From Bordetella flabilis (GTDB lineage: Bacteria; Pseudomonadota; Gammaproteobacteria; Burkholderiales; Burkholderiaceae_B): 64,000 nucleotides of DNA. Below, piece by piece: positions 33,721 to 44,188 of the stretch. Where the stretch lies: contig NZ_CP016172.1 in the NCBI RefSeq assembly GCF_001676725.1, positions 5,642,001 to 5,706,000 on the forward strand, given 5' to 3'. The notes beneath the pieces were generated by a model. It searched no databases and was not told the DNA's origin. It saw only the letters and a list, made by a program, of their open reading frames with translations. How positions within the stretch are numbered: the first letter of the stretch is position 1; each line of letters starts with the position of its first letter. Made by a program: the position numbers and the translations under genes.

Positions 33721-34767
33721 CTATGGCCGCCTGGGCGCGCCGATCCTGGCCGCAGCCGGCCCCCATGTATCGGCCAGCACGTAGCCATCGGGATAGGGAT
33801 CGTCCGGGTCGCGGCCATACTGTTCCATCGAATAGATCCACGCCCGTCCCGATATCCGAGAGACCACCGCGGCACGCGACCCTACCCGCGTCGTGCGCGC
33901 GATCTGGCAATCGAAGCGGCTATCGATCAGGCTGTACATGGCCGCCAGCTCGCCCACGTCCAAAAGGCCGCGCGCGTGCATCACCGCCAATCGGGCGGCA
34001 CTCCCGGTGCCGCAGGGAGAACGGTCGATGCGGCCGGGAAAAATGATATTGCAGTTGCGGAATCCCTGGGGGTGGACCCCGGCGAAGAGGGCATACTCGA
34101 CTACACCTGCCTGCTCCAGTACCGGGTGCCGGACCGCAATCTGCGCGGCCGCTGCCTGCTGGATCGCCGCACCGAGCTCCACCAGTCGACGCGCCTCCGT
34201 CCGATCCAGCGCCAGGCCAAGCGGGCGCGGATCGACCAAGGCGAAATAGCAGCCCCCATACGCGACGTCCACGGTGATCCGGCCTAGCCCCGGCACATCG
34301 ATCGGATGGTCAAGATGCTCGACAAAACTGGGTACCATCTCCAGTGAAACGCGCTGGCATTTCCCGTCCTTGCATTCCGCGGCCACCTGGATCAGGCCGG
34401 ATGGCGTTTCTAGAATCAATCGGGTTTCCGGCTCGCGCATGGGCACCACGCCGGTTTCCAGAAGCGCGGTGGCGACGCACATGCAATTCGATCCGGACAA
34501 GGCGTGCGCGCCGTCCGGTTGCAGGGGGATGAATGCGACATCGGCATCGGGGTGGACGGCGGGCAACAGCACATTCACCGTCATCTGGGCGGCGCCTCTG
34601 GGCTCGAACAACAGGAACCGCAGAAGTCTATCGTCGGCGGAGTTGATGTGATGCATTTTCTCCAGCAGCGTTCTGCCTGGAATAGGCGGCACCCCGCCGG
34701 TAATGACGCGGCCAATTTCGCCTTCCGCATGCACACCTAGTGCAGAAACCATTCGGTTCCAACGCAT
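33721..34767 (-). CDS. proline racemase superfamily enzyme (4-hydroxyproline 2-epimerase or trans-3-hydroxyproline dehydratase)
   Basis: A 348-residue cytoplasmic protein. The superfamily uses two residues on either side of the substrate alpha carbon. Here they are Ser91 (in ALSGSNCMC, where proline racemases have Cys) and Cys252 (in DRSPCGTGSAARLA). The Ser/Cys pair is known from a branch that includes hydroxyproline epimerases and trans-3-hydroxy-L-proline dehydratases. HAEGEIGRVITGGV near the N-terminus is conserved. GGAG precedes ATG 34767. The gene lies 115 bases downstream of sdaA in the same direction, so it may be the last gene of the sarcosine/serine operon. The exact activity stays open between the two named. 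Confidence 0.85.
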   Translation of the reverse strand: MRWNRMVSALGVHAEGEIGRVITGGVPPIPGRTLLEKMHHINSADDRLLRFLLFEPRGAAQMTVNVLLPAVHPDADVAFIPLQPDGAHALSGSNCMCVATALLETGVVPMREPETRLILETPSGLIQVAAECKDGKCQRVSLEMVPSFVEHLDHPIDVPGLGRITVDVAYGGCYFALVDPRPLGLALDRTEARRLVELGAAIQQAAAAQIAVRHPVLEQAGVVEYALFAGVHPQGFRNCNIIFPGRIDRSPCGTGSAARLAVMHARGLLDVGELAAMYSLIDSRFDCQIARTTRVGSRAAVVSRISGRAWIYSMEQYGRDPDDPYPDGYVLADTWGPAAARIGAPRRP

Positions 34768-34882
34768 GGCTCCAGATCTCCATCGCGATTCATTGAACTG
34801 CCCTCAGGATAAGAGACTCGGCACTGTTCGCGCCGGTAGATTCCGGCCATATGCAAGTACTGCCGGGACGCCGCGATGCGGC

Positions 34883-36289
34883 CTAACACTGCTTGATATT
34901 GATAGCCAATCCGCCGCGCGACGTTTCCTTGTATTTGGTCTTCATGTCTTGGCCGGTCTGCCACATCGTCTGGATGACCGCGTCCAGCGATACATGGTGG
35001 GAAACGCGGCTGCGCAGCGCCAACCGGGCCGCGTTCACCGCCTTCGCGCTTGCCACCGCGTTGCGCTCGATGCACGGGATCTGGACCAACCCGCCCACCG
35101 GATCGCAGGTCAGGCCAAGATGATGCTCCATCGCGATCTCGGCGGCCTGCTCGGCCTGTTCAGGCGTACCGCCGAGCACCTCACACAAGCCGCCCGCGGC
35201 CATGGAGCACGCCACCCCCACTTCGCCCTGGCAACCGACCTCCGCTCCCGAAATCGATGCATTCAATTTGTAGAGCATGCCTATGGCCGCGGCGGTCAAG
35301 AGAAAACGGCGAACGCCTCCGATATCGGCGCCGTGGATGAAGCGCATGTAGTAATGGAGGACAGAAGGGATGATGCCGGCGGCGCCGTTGGTGGGCGCCG
35401 TCACAACCCGCCCTCCGGACGCGTTTTCCTCGTTCACCGCCATCGCCCAAACGTTCAACCAGTCCATGGCATGCAGCGCATCCTTTGCGCCTGCGCCTCC
35501 GGCAAGGAGAAGGTCGTGAAGATCCTTCGCGCGCCTGCTCACCTTGAGCGGGCCGGGCAATTGGCCCTCGGCCATGACACCCCGGCGAACGCAATCCTCC
35601 ATCGCGCGCCAAATCGCGTCCAGGCGTGCATGGATTTCGTCCGCGGGCGTCATGCAGGCTTCGTTGGCGTAGACAATTTCCGATATCGGACATTGCCGAT
35701 CCTGGCACAAGCGCAGCAACTCGCGGCCCGAGCCGAAGGGATGAGGAACGCGCACACGCGGCGGTCCCTCGTTGCGCTTATCGTCGCCATGGAGCAGCGC
35801 GCCTCCACCGACCGAGTAATACGTCCGCTGCATCAATTCGGCGCCCTCGATATCGAATGCGTGGAACGTCAAGCCGTTGGGGTGTCTGTCCAGCGGCCTG
35901 ACGCGAAAGACGATATCCGAGCGCGGCTCGAAGGCTATCCGCCTGCATCCCGATAGCGCCAGGGAAGATGTCGTGCGCAACAGGTCCAGAATGGCGCCGA
36001 TATCCGCCGCGGTGACGGTTTCGGGTATCTTGCCGGCCAGGCCCAGGATGACACCCCGGTCAGTTCCATGCCCCTTGCCGGTGGCACCTAGCGATCCATA
36101 CAGCACGATGCGCACACGGGCGACGCGCGGCAACAGGTCAGAGGCCTGCAATTCACGAACGAAGGCGCCCGCGGCGCGCATCGGGCCGACCGTATGCGAA
36201 CTGGACGGACCGATGCCGATATGGAAGATATCGAAAACGCTGAAACGCGCTATCGCCGGACCGCCGGACGGGGAAGCCGAAGTTCGCAT
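34883..36289 (-). CDS. sdaA: L-serine ammonia-lyase, iron-sulfur type
   Basis: SdaA deaminates L-serine to pyruvate and ammonia using an oxygen-sensitive [4Fe-4S] cluster. The 468-residue protein is a single-chain enzyme: beta domain with [20 protein letters not shown], then alpha domain with [17 protein letters not shown]. Candidate cluster ligands are the cysteines in [18 protein letters not shown] and [16 protein letters not shown]. The ATG at 36289 shares one base with the stop of ggt (TGATG), so I prefer it to an ATG 28 codons upstream. In this operon it completes the route glycine plus methylene-THF to serine (by a glyA elsewhere) to pyruvate. sdaA next to sarcosine oxidase is also seen in pseudomonad glycine betaine clusters. 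Confidence 0.94.
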   Translation of the reverse strand: MRTSASPSGGPAIARFSVFDIFHIGIGPSSSHTVGPMRAAGAFVRELQASDLLPRVARVRIVLYGSLGATGKGHGTDRGVILGLAGKIPETVTAADIGAILDLLRTTSSLALSGCRRIAFEPRSDIVFRVRPLDRHPNGLTFHAFDIEGAELMQRTYYSVGGGALLHGDDKRNEGPPRVRVPHPFGSGRELLRLCQDRQCPISEIVYANEACMTPADEIHARLDAIWRAMEDCVRRGVMAEGQLPGPLKVSRRAKDLHDLLLAGGAGAKDALHAMDWLNVWAMAVNEENASGGRVVTAPTNGAAGIIPSVLHYYMRFIHGADIGGVRRFLLTAAAIGMLYKLNASISGAEVGCQGEVGVACSMAAGGLCEVLGGTPEQAEQAAEIAMEHHLGLTCDPVGGLVQIPCIERNAVASAKAVNAARLALRSRVSHHVSLDAVIQTMWQTGQDMKTKYKETSRGGLAINIKQC

Positions 36290-38055
36290 CACCAGGCCAG
36301 CGCGTAGGCTTCCCGACGCGGGTCGGCGCCGGCATGGAACAAGCGGGTATGCGGGTCCCGCAGCACGGCGCATACCGCGCCGCCCATCGCGGGCAGGACA
36401 GGAATTGTCTGCACATCATGTCCCAGCGCCCGCATCGCGTCGAAGACCGTCCGCGGCATATTTCCCTCAAGGCAGAGGCGGCCCGGCATATAGTGGTGCG
36501 GCGCGAACGAGTTGGGAAAGTTCGCGCTGGAGAATCGGGGCGCCTCGACGGCTTGCTGCACCTGCATGCCGAACTCCGTGATATTGAGAAAGACCTGCAG
36601 CATTGCCTGCGATTGCACATCGCCGCCCGGGGTGCCGAAGCAAAGGTAAGGTTTGCCATCGCGCAGCGCCATGCCGGGACTCGGCGTCAGGCGCGGTCGC
36701 TTGCCGGGCTCGACCCTGGCCGGGTGGCCGTCCTGCAGCCGCGACTGATGACCACGCGTGGAAACGACCATGCCCAATCCCGGCACCACCGGCGCATCAT
36801 GCGAGGTATCCGACAATGTCGCCGAATAGGCGTTGCCATACTTGTCCATCACGCAGGCATAGATGGTGTCCGGCGACATGCCCACATGCCCGGATGATGG
36901 CTGGTTCGTGCCGGGATTGCCTTTCCACACCCCATGGACGTCGCCCGGATCGGGCATTTCGCCGAAACACGCATCAGGTCGGATACGCGCACGCTGCGCC
37001 CGCGCATAGGCATCCGAAAGCAGCGTCGCCGTCGGGACGTCGACGAATTTCGGATCGCCGATGTACGCTTCCCGATCCGCGAAGGACAGATTCAGGGCCT
37101 CGGTCAGAAGGTGCACATAGGCTGGCGAGTTCTGGCCCAGCGCCCGCAGATCGTCATGCTCCAGTAGCTTGAGCGTTTGCAGCAGTACGATGCCCTGACA
37201 CCAGGTATCGCAGGAGTGCACCTCCGTGCCATGGTAGACGGCGTGAATGCTGTCTTCCGGCTCCACTTCGAATGCGGCCAGGTCCTCATGGCGAAGGAAT
37301 CCCCCGCTTTCCTGCTGAAACCGGACGATGGAAGCGGCGATCGGCCCGCGGTAGAAATGGTCATGCACGGCCCGCAGCTTCTTGTCGCGGTCGCCATGCG
37401 CGTCACGCTCGGCCTCGGCCAGGCTTTGCAATGTCCGCGCAAGATCACGCTGAACGAACAGCTCGCCGACATCGGGCGTACGCCCACCCGGCACGAAGAT
37501 CTCCCTGCTGGAAGGCCAGCGCTCGTAGCGCCATTTGGCCTGGCGCAGGCTTTCGGCCAGAAAGGGGTAGGTGGCGAAGCCGTCCCGCGCAAGCTCCAGG
37601 GCGGGCGCCACGGCCTCGGCGAACGAAATCGTTCCGTATCTGCGCAACGCGGTTATGTGGGTGGCCGGGGCAGCTGGCACTACCGTGCGCAGCACCCCGT
37701 CCGGCACGGAAAACCCGTCACCTTCTGCGAGCAGGCGCCGGATATCCGTGGCGGCCGGCCAGTGTCCCAGGCCGGGCAAGGATACGACGCGGCCCAGCTT
37801 ATGCACATAGATCAGGGTCGGTGCCACCCCGGCGATCGATACGATATCGGGCTGCAGCACCGCCAGCGCGAAAGCGGCCGTCACGCCCGCATCGATTGCA
37901 TTGCCGCCGGCGTCCAGTACGCGATTGGCGGCAATGCTTGCAAGATAATGTCCGGACGACACCGCATGCTGCCTGCCCATGGGAGTGGGCCGCATACTGA
38001 CGGCGGGGATCGCCAGCGACACAGGCCCGCTTTCGGTTTGCTTGGGATCTTGCAT
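36289..38055 (-). CDS. ggt: gamma-glutamyltransferase family protein
   Basis: A 588-residue Ntn-hydrolase precursor of the GGT family, normally self-cleaved before a threonine that becomes the catalytic N-terminus. By alignment to E. coli GGT the residue is Thr397 in DTIYACVMDKYGN, with the glycine-rich SDTSHDAPVVPGLGMVVS region after it. Family members hydrolyse or transfer gamma-glutamyl groups, and some are glutaryl-type acylases. No signal peptide is visible, whereas classic bacterial GGTs are exported, so this one is probably cytoplasmic. It lies 17 bases after soxG and one base overlaps sdaA, so it is firmly part of the sarcosine operon. Its substrate there is not known. Confidence 0.9.
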   Translation of the reverse strand: MQDPKQTESGPVSLAIPAVSMRPTPMGRQHAVSSGHYLASIAANRVLDAGGNAIDAGVTAAFALAVLQPDIVSIAGVAPTLIYVHKLGRVVSLPGLGHWPAATDIRRLLAEGDGFSVPDGVLRTVVPAAPATHITALRRYGTISFAEAVAPALELARDGFATYPFLAESLRQAKWRYERWPSSREIFVPGGRTPDVGELFVQRDLARTLQSLAEAERDAHGDRDKKLRAVHDHFYRGPIAASIVRFQQESGGFLRHEDLAAFEVEPEDSIHAVYHGTEVHSCDTWCQGIVLLQTLKLLEHDDLRALGQNSPAYVHLLTEALNLSFADREAYIGDPKFVDVPTATLLSDAYARAQRARIRPDACFGEMPDPGDVHGVWKGNPGTNQPSSGHVGMSPDTIYACVMDKYGNAYSATLSDTSHDAPVVPGLGMVVSTRGHQSRLQDGHPARVEPGKRPRLTPSPGMALRDGKPYLCFGTPGGDVQSQAMLQVFLNITEFGMQVQQAVEAPRFSSANFPNSFAPHHYMPGRLCLEGNMPRTVFDAMRALGHDVQTIPVLPAMGGAVCAVLRDPHTRLFHAGADPRREAYALAW

Positions 38056-38072
38056 GGTTCAACCCCTGGAGT

Positions 38073-38699
38073 TCAGTAGCGAAGGTCAGCCTGCTGGATG
38101 GGCTTGTAGGCGTCGCGCAACATCAGCATGACGTACTCCGCGAAGCTACGCCTGATGATCAGCTCATATATCCCGGAGCCGCCGGCGCAGACTATGACTG
38201 GCGCCTTGAAGCAAACGCTCTGTGCGCACTCGCCCATGGCGAACGCCCGGGCACTCAGGTCCAGCGGGCAACCGCGCGCGAGGACCAGCGGCGCTTTCCT
38301 GCCGCTCAGGGTCACGCTGGTATAGCCGCTGGTCACGTCGACCACCGAATAGTGCCCCGGACCCAAGGCATGCCGGAGCCTGGCTTCCATATCGCGAGCC
38401 GGCCAGACGGCGGACGCCAGCATCCATTCGTCCGGCCCCAGCCATATGGCGCGCACATCGGCGCCTTGCGTGAAAGTATTCGGCGGGAGCGGCAATCTGA
38501 TGCCCATGACGGAGGCGACGGCGGCGTGGAGCGCGGCGTCCTCCGGCGAGGCGCGGAATATGCAGAGGCCGACCTGCGGACGGGCATCCACCGCGAATTC
38601 GCCATTTGGCGAGCCGTGTTCCGCCAGCAGCTGTCCAATACCCGTTAACGGAGATTCGTGCCGGGGAGCCGGCGAAACGACTTTCTGTTCATTCAACAT
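38073..38699 (-). CDS. soxG: sarcosine oxidase gamma subunit
   Basis: A 208-residue protein with the SoxG layout. IWLGPDEWMLASAVWPARDM and VVDVTSGYTSVTLSGRKAPLVLARGCPLDL (in two conserved blocks) lie in the central GcvT-like fold, and the C-terminal YELIIRRSFAEYVMLMLRDA is typical. The subunit holds the tetrameric enzyme together. ATG 38699 overlaps the end of soxA by 11 bases. The preceding in-frame ATG at 38753 would lengthen the overlap to 65 bases. Confidence 0.91.
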   Translation of the reverse strand: MLNEQKVVSPAPRHESPLTGIGQLLAEHGSPNGEFAVDARPQVGLCIFRASPEDAALHAAVASVMGIRLPLPPNTFTQGADVRAIWLGPDEWMLASAVWPARDMEARLRHALGPGHYSVVDVTSGYTSVTLSGRKAPLVLARGCPLDLSARAFAMGECAQSVCFKAPVIVCAGGSGIYELIIRRSFAEYVMLMLRDAYKPIQQADLRY

Positions 38700-41600
38700 T
38701 CTGGCGCAGCCCCTCTTTGTCGAAAAACACGGTATCGCAGACTGTCGCGGCAACGCTGCTACCGTTCGCCAGACCGACCCTCACGGTCTGGCCTTTCATG
38801 TTTGATCCATCGCGCAACATGGCCAGGGCGATGGAACGATGCAATATCGGGCTGAAATAGCTGGACGTGACATGGCCGGCCGACTTGAAGGCTTGTCCGG
38901 CGCAGCGATCCCGGCCTTTCGCCGGCAGGATCTGGCTACCCTCTGGCAGCACGAAGGCAGCGTCTTCGGTCAACAAGCCGACGTACTGTCGTCTTCCCTG
39001 CCCTGCCGTATCCGAACGGGACAACGATCGCTTTCCCAGACATTCCTTGTTCTTCGATACCATCCCGCCCATGCCCATGTCGGCCGGCGTCATCGATCCG
39101 TCCGTATCCTGGCCGACGATGATGAAGCCCTTTTCCGCGCGCAGTACGTGCAACGCTTCCGTACCGTAGGGAACGATGCCGTATTCCGCCCCCGCGGCCA
39201 TGAGCGCTTCCCATACCACCCGGCCGTAGTCCGCCGGGACGTTGACCTCATAGGCCAGCTCGCCCGAGAAGCTGATGCGCATGACGCGGGCGGATACGCC
39301 GGCGACAGTGCCTTCGCGGTAGCTCATGAAGGGAAAGGCCGCATTGCCGAAGTCGATGTCATCACAAACCTTGCGCAGCACGTCGCGACTGCGCGGCCCC
39401 GGTACCGCGATCGTGCACCAGTGGTCGGTCACGGAAGTCAGGCGCACGCGCATATCCGGCCACTCGGTCTGCAACCACAGCTCCAGCCAATTCATGACGG
39501 TCGCCGCATTACCGGTGGTCGTGGTCATGAGGAAATGTTCCTCGCCCAACCGCACCGTCACGCCGTCATCGAAAATCATGCCGTTTTCGTTGAGCATCAA
39601 ACCATAGCGGGCGCGCCCGACGGCGAGCTTGCTCCAATCGTTCGTATAGACCCAGTTCAGCAGCTTGACCGCGTCCGAGCCCTGGATGTCGATTTTTCCG
39701 AGCGTGGACACATCCAGCAAGGCGACCGAGCGCCGCACGGCCAGGCACTCACGCGCCACCGCCGCATGCATATCCTCGCCGTTCCTGGGGTAATACCACG
39801 GGCGCTTCCACGCTCCGACGTCTTCAAATACAGCTCCGTGCTCGGCGTGCCAATCGTGCAGGCAGGTTTTGCGGACGGGTTCGTGATGAAGCCCCAGATC
39901 GCGGCCTGAGAACGCGCCGAAGGATACCGGCGTGTAATTCGGGCGAAACGTCGTGGTGCCGACATCGGCGATGCGCTTGTCCAGCAATCCGGCCAGGATC
40001 CCCATGCCGTTGATGTTGCCGAGTTTCCCTTGATCGGTACCGAAGCCGAGCGCCGTGTACCGCTTCACATGCTCGACCGATTCGAAGCCCTCGCGCACGG
40101 CCAGCATGATGTCGGCGGTGGTCACATCATTCTGGAAGTCCACGAATTGCTTGGGGCCCCGGCTTGCCGTGATGTCGTCGGTCACCTGCCACAGCGGGAG
40201 AATCGGCATTCCCTGGTCTGCGTCGATACCTGTCCGCGATGCCTGCGCCGGCGGTTCGAAGCCGCATGCGGTCACCGCCGCCCTGCCCGCCGTGACGCCC
40301 TCGTCCATCGCGGCGGCCAGCCCGAAGGTGCCTTTGGCCGCGCCTACGCTCTGTTCGGCCTGTCTGCTGGAGCCCGGAACGAAGCACGACCGGACGTCGT
40401 CCCACCGCGCCTTTCCGCCCGACTGGCTGAACAGATGTATGGTGGGGTTGAGGCCGCCCGATACGGCGACCAGGTCGCATCGCAGGACGATGTCCTCGCT
40501 GTCTCCGCCGTTGGCGTGCCGGCGCACCTTCACGGTGCTGACGCGCCTATCGCCCGCGGCCGCGACGACCACGGATTCGTGGCAAACCCTGATGCGCGCC
40601 CGCAGCGCCGCGTCGATCAGTGCCCCGTGCCCCGGTTTGCGGGCATCGACGATGACCACGGTCGCACCCACTCCGGCCAGTGCGATTGCGGTACGGTAGC
40701 CTTCGTCGTTATTGCAGAACACCACGGCGTTACGGCCGGGCAGCACGCCGTAGCGATGGATATACGACGACACGGCCGATGCCAGCATGATGCCGGGCAG
40801 GTCGTTGTTCCCGAACACGATAGGACGCTCGTGGGCGCCCGTCGCCAGGATGACGCGCCTGGCGCGGATCTTCCACAGCAATTCCCGCGTACCGATGCGA
40901 TCGTCAAGCGGCAGATGGTCGTGCAGCCGCTGAGTCACCGTGACCAGGTTGTGGTCGTGATAGCCAAACGCGGTACTACGGTTAAGAATCGTGACCGAGG
41001 TCGAGGCCGCCAGCTGCCGCCGCGCCCTGGCGATCCACGCCGCGGATGACTGCTCCCCTATCGGACGCGGACTGGATAATAGGAAGCCACCCAGCTCCGC
41101 CTGGTCGTCGACCAGAATGATTCGTGCGCCCGTACCCGCCGCGGCGAGCGCGGCCGAAAGCCCCGCCACGCCGCCCCCCACGATCAGCAGATCGCAATGC
41201 GCGAACCGCTTGTCGTATCGCGACGGGTCGCGCGCCGCCGGCGATGTCCCCAGGCCGGCCGCATCGCGAATATGGCGTTCGTACCTGGGCCAAAAGGACC
41301 GCGGCCACATAAACGTCTTGTAGTAGAAGCCAGCAGGCAGGAAGCGCGCGATACGCTGGTTGAACGCCATGCGATCCTTCTCCAGCGACGGGAATGCATT
41401 GACGCTGCGCGCGGTCAACCCTTCATACAGTTCGATTTCGGTGGCCTTGGCGTTCGGCACGGTATGCGGACCGTCCTCCAGCTGCACGATCGCATTGGGT
41501 TCTTCGGGACCGGCCGAGACGATACCCCGCGGCCGGTGATACTTGAAGCTGCGCGCGACGAAATGCACGTCGTTCGCCAGCAGGGCCGAGGCCAGGGTAT

Positions 41601-41700
41601 CCCCCTGCAAGCCCACATACCGCTTGCCATTGAAGGTGAACGAAATGGGCCGGGCCCTGTCGACGTTGCCGCCGTTCTGGATTCGATTCTGCTGCTTCAT
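38689..41700 (-). CDS. soxA: sarcosine oxidase alpha subunit
   Basis: SoxA is the large subunit of heterotetrameric sarcosine oxidase, which turns sarcosine, O2 and THF into glycine, H2O2 and 5,10-methylene-THF. The 1003 residues comprise an N-terminal Fer2_4-like region (DTLASALLANDVHFVARSFK), a pyridine-nucleotide FAD/NAD domain (DLLIVGGGVAGLSAALAAAG near 170), a long middle segment, and a C-terminal GcvT-type folate-binding domain (from about 600, LLDVSTLGKIDIQGSDAVKL). Length is as expected. Its ATG overlaps the soxD stop by ATGA. The order soxB-soxD-soxA-soxG is the standard one. Confidence 0.96.
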   Translation of the reverse strand: MKQQNRIQNGGNVDRARPISFTFNGKRYVGLQGDTLASALLANDVHFVARSFKYHRPRGIVSAGPEEPNAIVQLEDGPHTVPNAKATEIELYEGLTARSVNAFPSLEKDRMAFNQRIARFLPAGFYYKTFMWPRSFWPRYERHIRDAAGLGTSPAARDPSRYDKRFAHCDLLIVGGGVAGLSAALAAAGTGARIILVDDQAELGGFLLSSPRPIGEQSSAAWIARARRQLAASTSVTILNRSTAFGYHDHNLVTVTQRLHDHLPLDDRIGTRELLWKIRARRVILATGAHERPIVFGNNDLPGIMLASAVSSYIHRYGVLPGRNAVVFCNNDEGYRTAIALAGVGATVVIVDARKPGHGALIDAALRARIRVCHESVVVAAAGDRRVSTVKVRRHANGGDSEDIVLRCDLVAVSGGLNPTIHLFSQSGGKARWDDVRSCFVPGSSRQAEQSVGAAKGTFGLAAAMDEGVTAGRAAVTACGFEPPAQASRTGIDADQGMPILPLWQVTDDITASRGPKQFVDFQNDVTTADIMLAVREGFESVEHVKRYTALGFGTDQGKLGNINGMGILAGLLDKRIADVGTTTFRPNYTPVSFGAFSGRDLGLHHEPVRKTCLHDWHAEHGAVFEDVGAWKRPWYYPRNGEDMHAAVARECLAVRRSVALLDVSTLGKIDIQGSDAVKLLNWVYTNDWSKLAVGRARYGLMLNENGMIFDDGVTVRLGEEHFLMTTTTGNAATVMNWLELWLQTEWPDMRVRLTSVTDHWCTIAVPGPRSRDVLRKVCDDIDFGNAAFPFMSYREGTVAGVSARVMRISFSGELAYEVNVPADYGRVVWEALMAAGAEYGIVPYGTEALHVLRAEKGFIIVGQDTDGSMTPADMGMGGMVSKNKECLGKRSLSRSDTAGQGRRQYVGLLTEDAAFVLPEGSQILPAKGRDRCAGQAFKSAGHVTSSYFSPILHRSIALAMLRDGSNMKGQTVRVGLANGSSVAATVCDTVFFDKEGLRQNVE

Positions 41701-41996
41701 TGTTTATCTTCCGGGGCGCCGTCGCTCGCGGCCGGGCCGGAGCCGAATCGCGATGTGCGCAGGATTTCATAAGTAACCGTGTCCCGCTCAAGCTTGAACC
41801 AGCGGCGGCAGCCCTGGGCGTGCAGCCATTGCTCCTCGCCCGGCCCGCGGGGGTTCTTGCGCATGAACAGGTAGTCGGCCCATACGCTGTCCGTCACTTC
41901 GGCCGACGGCGCGGGACGGCGGATGTTGGCCTCGCCACCGCAGGAAAACTCGATTTCCGCGCGAGGCCCGCACCAGGGACATTCGATCAATAGCAC
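41697..41996 (-). CDS. soxD: sarcosine oxidase delta subunit
   Basis: A 99-residue protein beginning with the zinc-binding IECPWCGPRAEIEFSCGG and continuing with WADYLFMRKNPRGPGEEQWL and GCRRWFKLERDTVTYEI, the full SoxD signature. A GTG start at 41996 is indicated, with GGAGGAT four bases upstream on the minus strand. It lies 12 bases after soxB and overlaps soxA by four bases. The C-terminal 15 residues are a variable tail. Confidence 0.94.
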   Translation of the reverse strand: MLLIECPWCGPRAEIEFSCGGEANIRRPAPSAEVTDSVWADYLFMRKNPRGPGEEQWLHAQGCRRWFKLERDTVTYEILRTSRFGSGPAASDGAPEDKQ

Positions 41997-42008
41997 GTCT
42001 ATCCTCCG

Positions 42009-43250
42009 TCAGTGCGCGACGTTCGCGGCGCCGTACTCGTCGATCAGCCTGCCGGTGGTAAACCGGTCCAGCCCGAACGGCGCGTTCAATCCGTGGGGGC
42101 GATCCAGCGCCACCGTGTGCGCGAAGACCATGCCGGATACAGGGGTGGCCTTGAAGCCCCCGGTGCCCCAGCCGCAGTTGAAATAAAGGCCCTTCACGGG
42201 TGTCTTCGTGATGATCGGGCACGAATCCGGACTCAGGTCGACAATGCCACCCCACTGCCGGTTCATGCGCACCCGGGAAAAGACGGGAAACATTTCCACG
42301 ATGGCGGTGACCGTGCTTTCTATGGTCTGGAAGCTCCCGCGCTGGCCATATCCCACATACTGGTCCGCGCCGGCGCCGATAACCAGGTCACCTTTGTCCG
42401 ATTGGCTGATATAGGCGTGCACGGCGTTCGACATCACCACCGTATCGAGCACAGGCTTGATCGGCTCCGAGACCAGGGCTTGCAGGGGATGGCTTTCCAG
42501 AGGCAGTCGTATCCCCGCCATATCCGCCAGGACGGTGGTGTTCCCCGCCGCGACCACCGCGACCTTTCTGGCCTTGATCGTGCCCTTTTCAGTTCTCACG
42601 CCGGTCACCTGGTCGCCATTCCTCTCGATGCCCAGGACCGCGCAGTTCTGGATGATGTCCACGCCGGCCCGATCCGCTGCCCTGGCATACCCCCACGCCA
42701 CGGCATCGTGACGAGCCACGCCCGCCTTTCTTTGCATGGCTCCGCCCCATACGGGAAAGCGGCAATCCAGATTCAGAATAGGGATTTCACGCTTGAGCGC
42801 TTCCCGGTCGAGATATTCCACATCGATGCCAAGCAGCCGGTTCGCATGCATGCGTCGCTGCACGTCGCGGAAATCCTTCTGCGAATGAACCAGACTTACC
42901 ACGCCACGCTGGCTGAACATGACGTTGTAGTTCAATTCGGCGGACAGGTTTTCCCACAGCTTGATGCCCGCGTCGTACAAAGCCGCCGATTCTTCCCATA
43001 GATAACTGGACCGGACGATCGTGGTATTTCGAGCGGTGTTGCCGCCGCCCAGCCATCCCTTTTCGACGACCGCGACATTGGTGATCCCGTGGTTCTTCGC
43101 CAAGTAGTAGGCGGTCGCCAGGCCATGCCCCCCACCGCCGACGATCACCACGTCGTATTCGGAACGAGGGTCGGGACTGCGCCATTGCCGTTCCCATCGC
43201 TCGTGATAGGACATGGCGTTCCTGACGATACTGAAAATCGAGTATTTCAT
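42009..43250 (-). CDS. soxB: sarcosine oxidase beta subunit
   Basis: SoxB carries the FAD and covalently bound FMN where sarcosine is oxidised. The 413-residue protein has [20 protein letters not shown] near residues 33-52, [20 protein letters not shown] and [20 protein letters not shown], where the histidine is the expected covalent flavin site region. The C-terminal [20 protein letters not shown] is conserved. Its start shares one base with the folD stop (TGATG). The gene product is cytoplasmic. Confidence 0.95.
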   Translation of the reverse strand: MKYSIFSIVRNAMSYHERWERQWRSPDPRSEYDVVIVGGGGHGLATAYYLAKNHGITNVAVVEKGWLGGGNTARNTTIVRSSYLWEESAALYDAGIKLWENLSAELNYNVMFSQRGVVSLVHSQKDFRDVQRRMHANRLLGIDVEYLDREALKREIPILNLDCRFPVWGGAMQRKAGVARHDAVAWGYARAADRAGVDIIQNCAVLGIERNGDQVTGVRTEKGTIKARKVAVVAAGNTTVLADMAGIRLPLESHPLQALVSEPIKPVLDTVVMSNAVHAYISQSDKGDLVIGAGADQYVGYGQRGSFQTIESTVTAIVEMFPVFSRVRMNRQWGGIVDLSPDSCPIITKTPVKGLYFNCGWGTGGFKATPVSGMVFAHTVALDRPHGLNAPFGLDRFTTGRLIDEYGAANVAH

Positions 43251-44188
43251 CAGCCGTAACTCCTGGGCTGCACGCCGACATGCCGTTGGGAATCCGCGCG
43301 CTTGGCCCGCAGCGCGGCGACATAAGTGTTTTTCATCAGCATGGCGATGGTCATGGGCCCGACGCCGCCAGGCACCGGGGTAATAAAGGATGCGACTTCG
43401 ACCGCCTCGTCATATGCCACATCGCCGGCAAGCCTGTACGCACCGGCCTCGCCGGCGAGACGGTTGATACCGACGTCGATCACGACCGCCCCGGGTTTTA
43501 TCCAATGTCCCCTGACCAGTCCCGGAGAGCCCGCGGCTACCACCAGAATGTCGGCGGTGCGGCAGAGCTGTTCGATATTCCGGGTATGTATATGAGCGAC
43601 ACTGACCGTGCATTCGGCGTGCATCAATAGCGTCGCCATCGGTCGGCCCACGATATTCGACTTGCCGACGACGACCGCGTTCAGGCCCTTGAGCTCCTGC
43701 CCGATGGCCCGATGGATCAGATGCATGCAGCCTAATGGCGTACATGGGACGAACGCGCTGCGGCTCGATCGAATCGTCATGCGGCCGACGTTGACCTCAT
43801 GAAAACCGTCGACGTCTTTCTCGGGCGCGATCTCGCAAGCCACCGCCTCCGCGGAAAGATGCGGCGGCAGCGGCAACTGAACGAGGATGCCGTGCACGGA
43901 TGCATCATTATTCAAGCGCTGTATCACGGCGGAGAGCTCCGCGCTGGAAGTCCGCGCGGGAAGACGGACCTGCAGTGACGCGAATCCGATACGTTCGGCC
44001 TGCCTGGCCTTGTTCGCGACATAGACCGCGCTTGCCGCGTCCTCGCCCACCAGGACGACCGCCAGTTTCGGGACTACACCCGACTCGCGCATCTGCCTGG
44101 CGACTTCGGCGGTCACCTCGGCCGCGGCTTCGGTGCCGCTGAGCGCGACGGCCGGCCGGGCGTCAGAAAATGATGGTGCGGTTTTCAT
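43250..44188 (-). CDS. folD: bifunctional methylenetetrahydrofolate dehydrogenase/methenyltetrahydrofolate cyclohydrolase
   Basis: FolD converts 5,10-methylene-THF to 10-formyl-THF. The 312-residue protein shows the catalytic lysine in [14 protein letters not shown], the glutamine in [11 protein letters not shown], the aspartate in [13 protein letters not shown] and the NAD(P) motif [16 protein letters not shown]. An operon-borne FolD next to soxBDAG handles the methylene-THF released by sarcosine oxidase, so it is likely a second copy besides a housekeeping one elsewhere. It overlaps purU by 26 bases and touches soxB by one base. The C-terminal extension (about 20 residues past [11 protein letters not shown]) is longer than usual. 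Confidence 0.93.
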   Translation of the reverse strand: MKTAPSFSDARPAVALSGTEAAAEVTAEVARQMRESGVVPKLAVVLVGEDAASAVYVANKARQAERIGFASLQVRLPARTSSAELSAVIQRLNNDASVHGILVQLPLPPHLSAEAVACEIAPEKDVDGFHEVNVGRMTIRSSRSAFVPCTPLGCMHLIHRAIGQELKGLNAVVVGKSNIVGRPMATLLMHAECTVSVAHIHTRNIEQLCRTADILVVAAGSPGLVRGHWIKPGAVVIDVGINRLAGEAGAYRLAGDVAYDEAVEVASFITPVPGGVGPMTIAMLMKNTYVAALRAKRADSQRHVGVQPRSYG

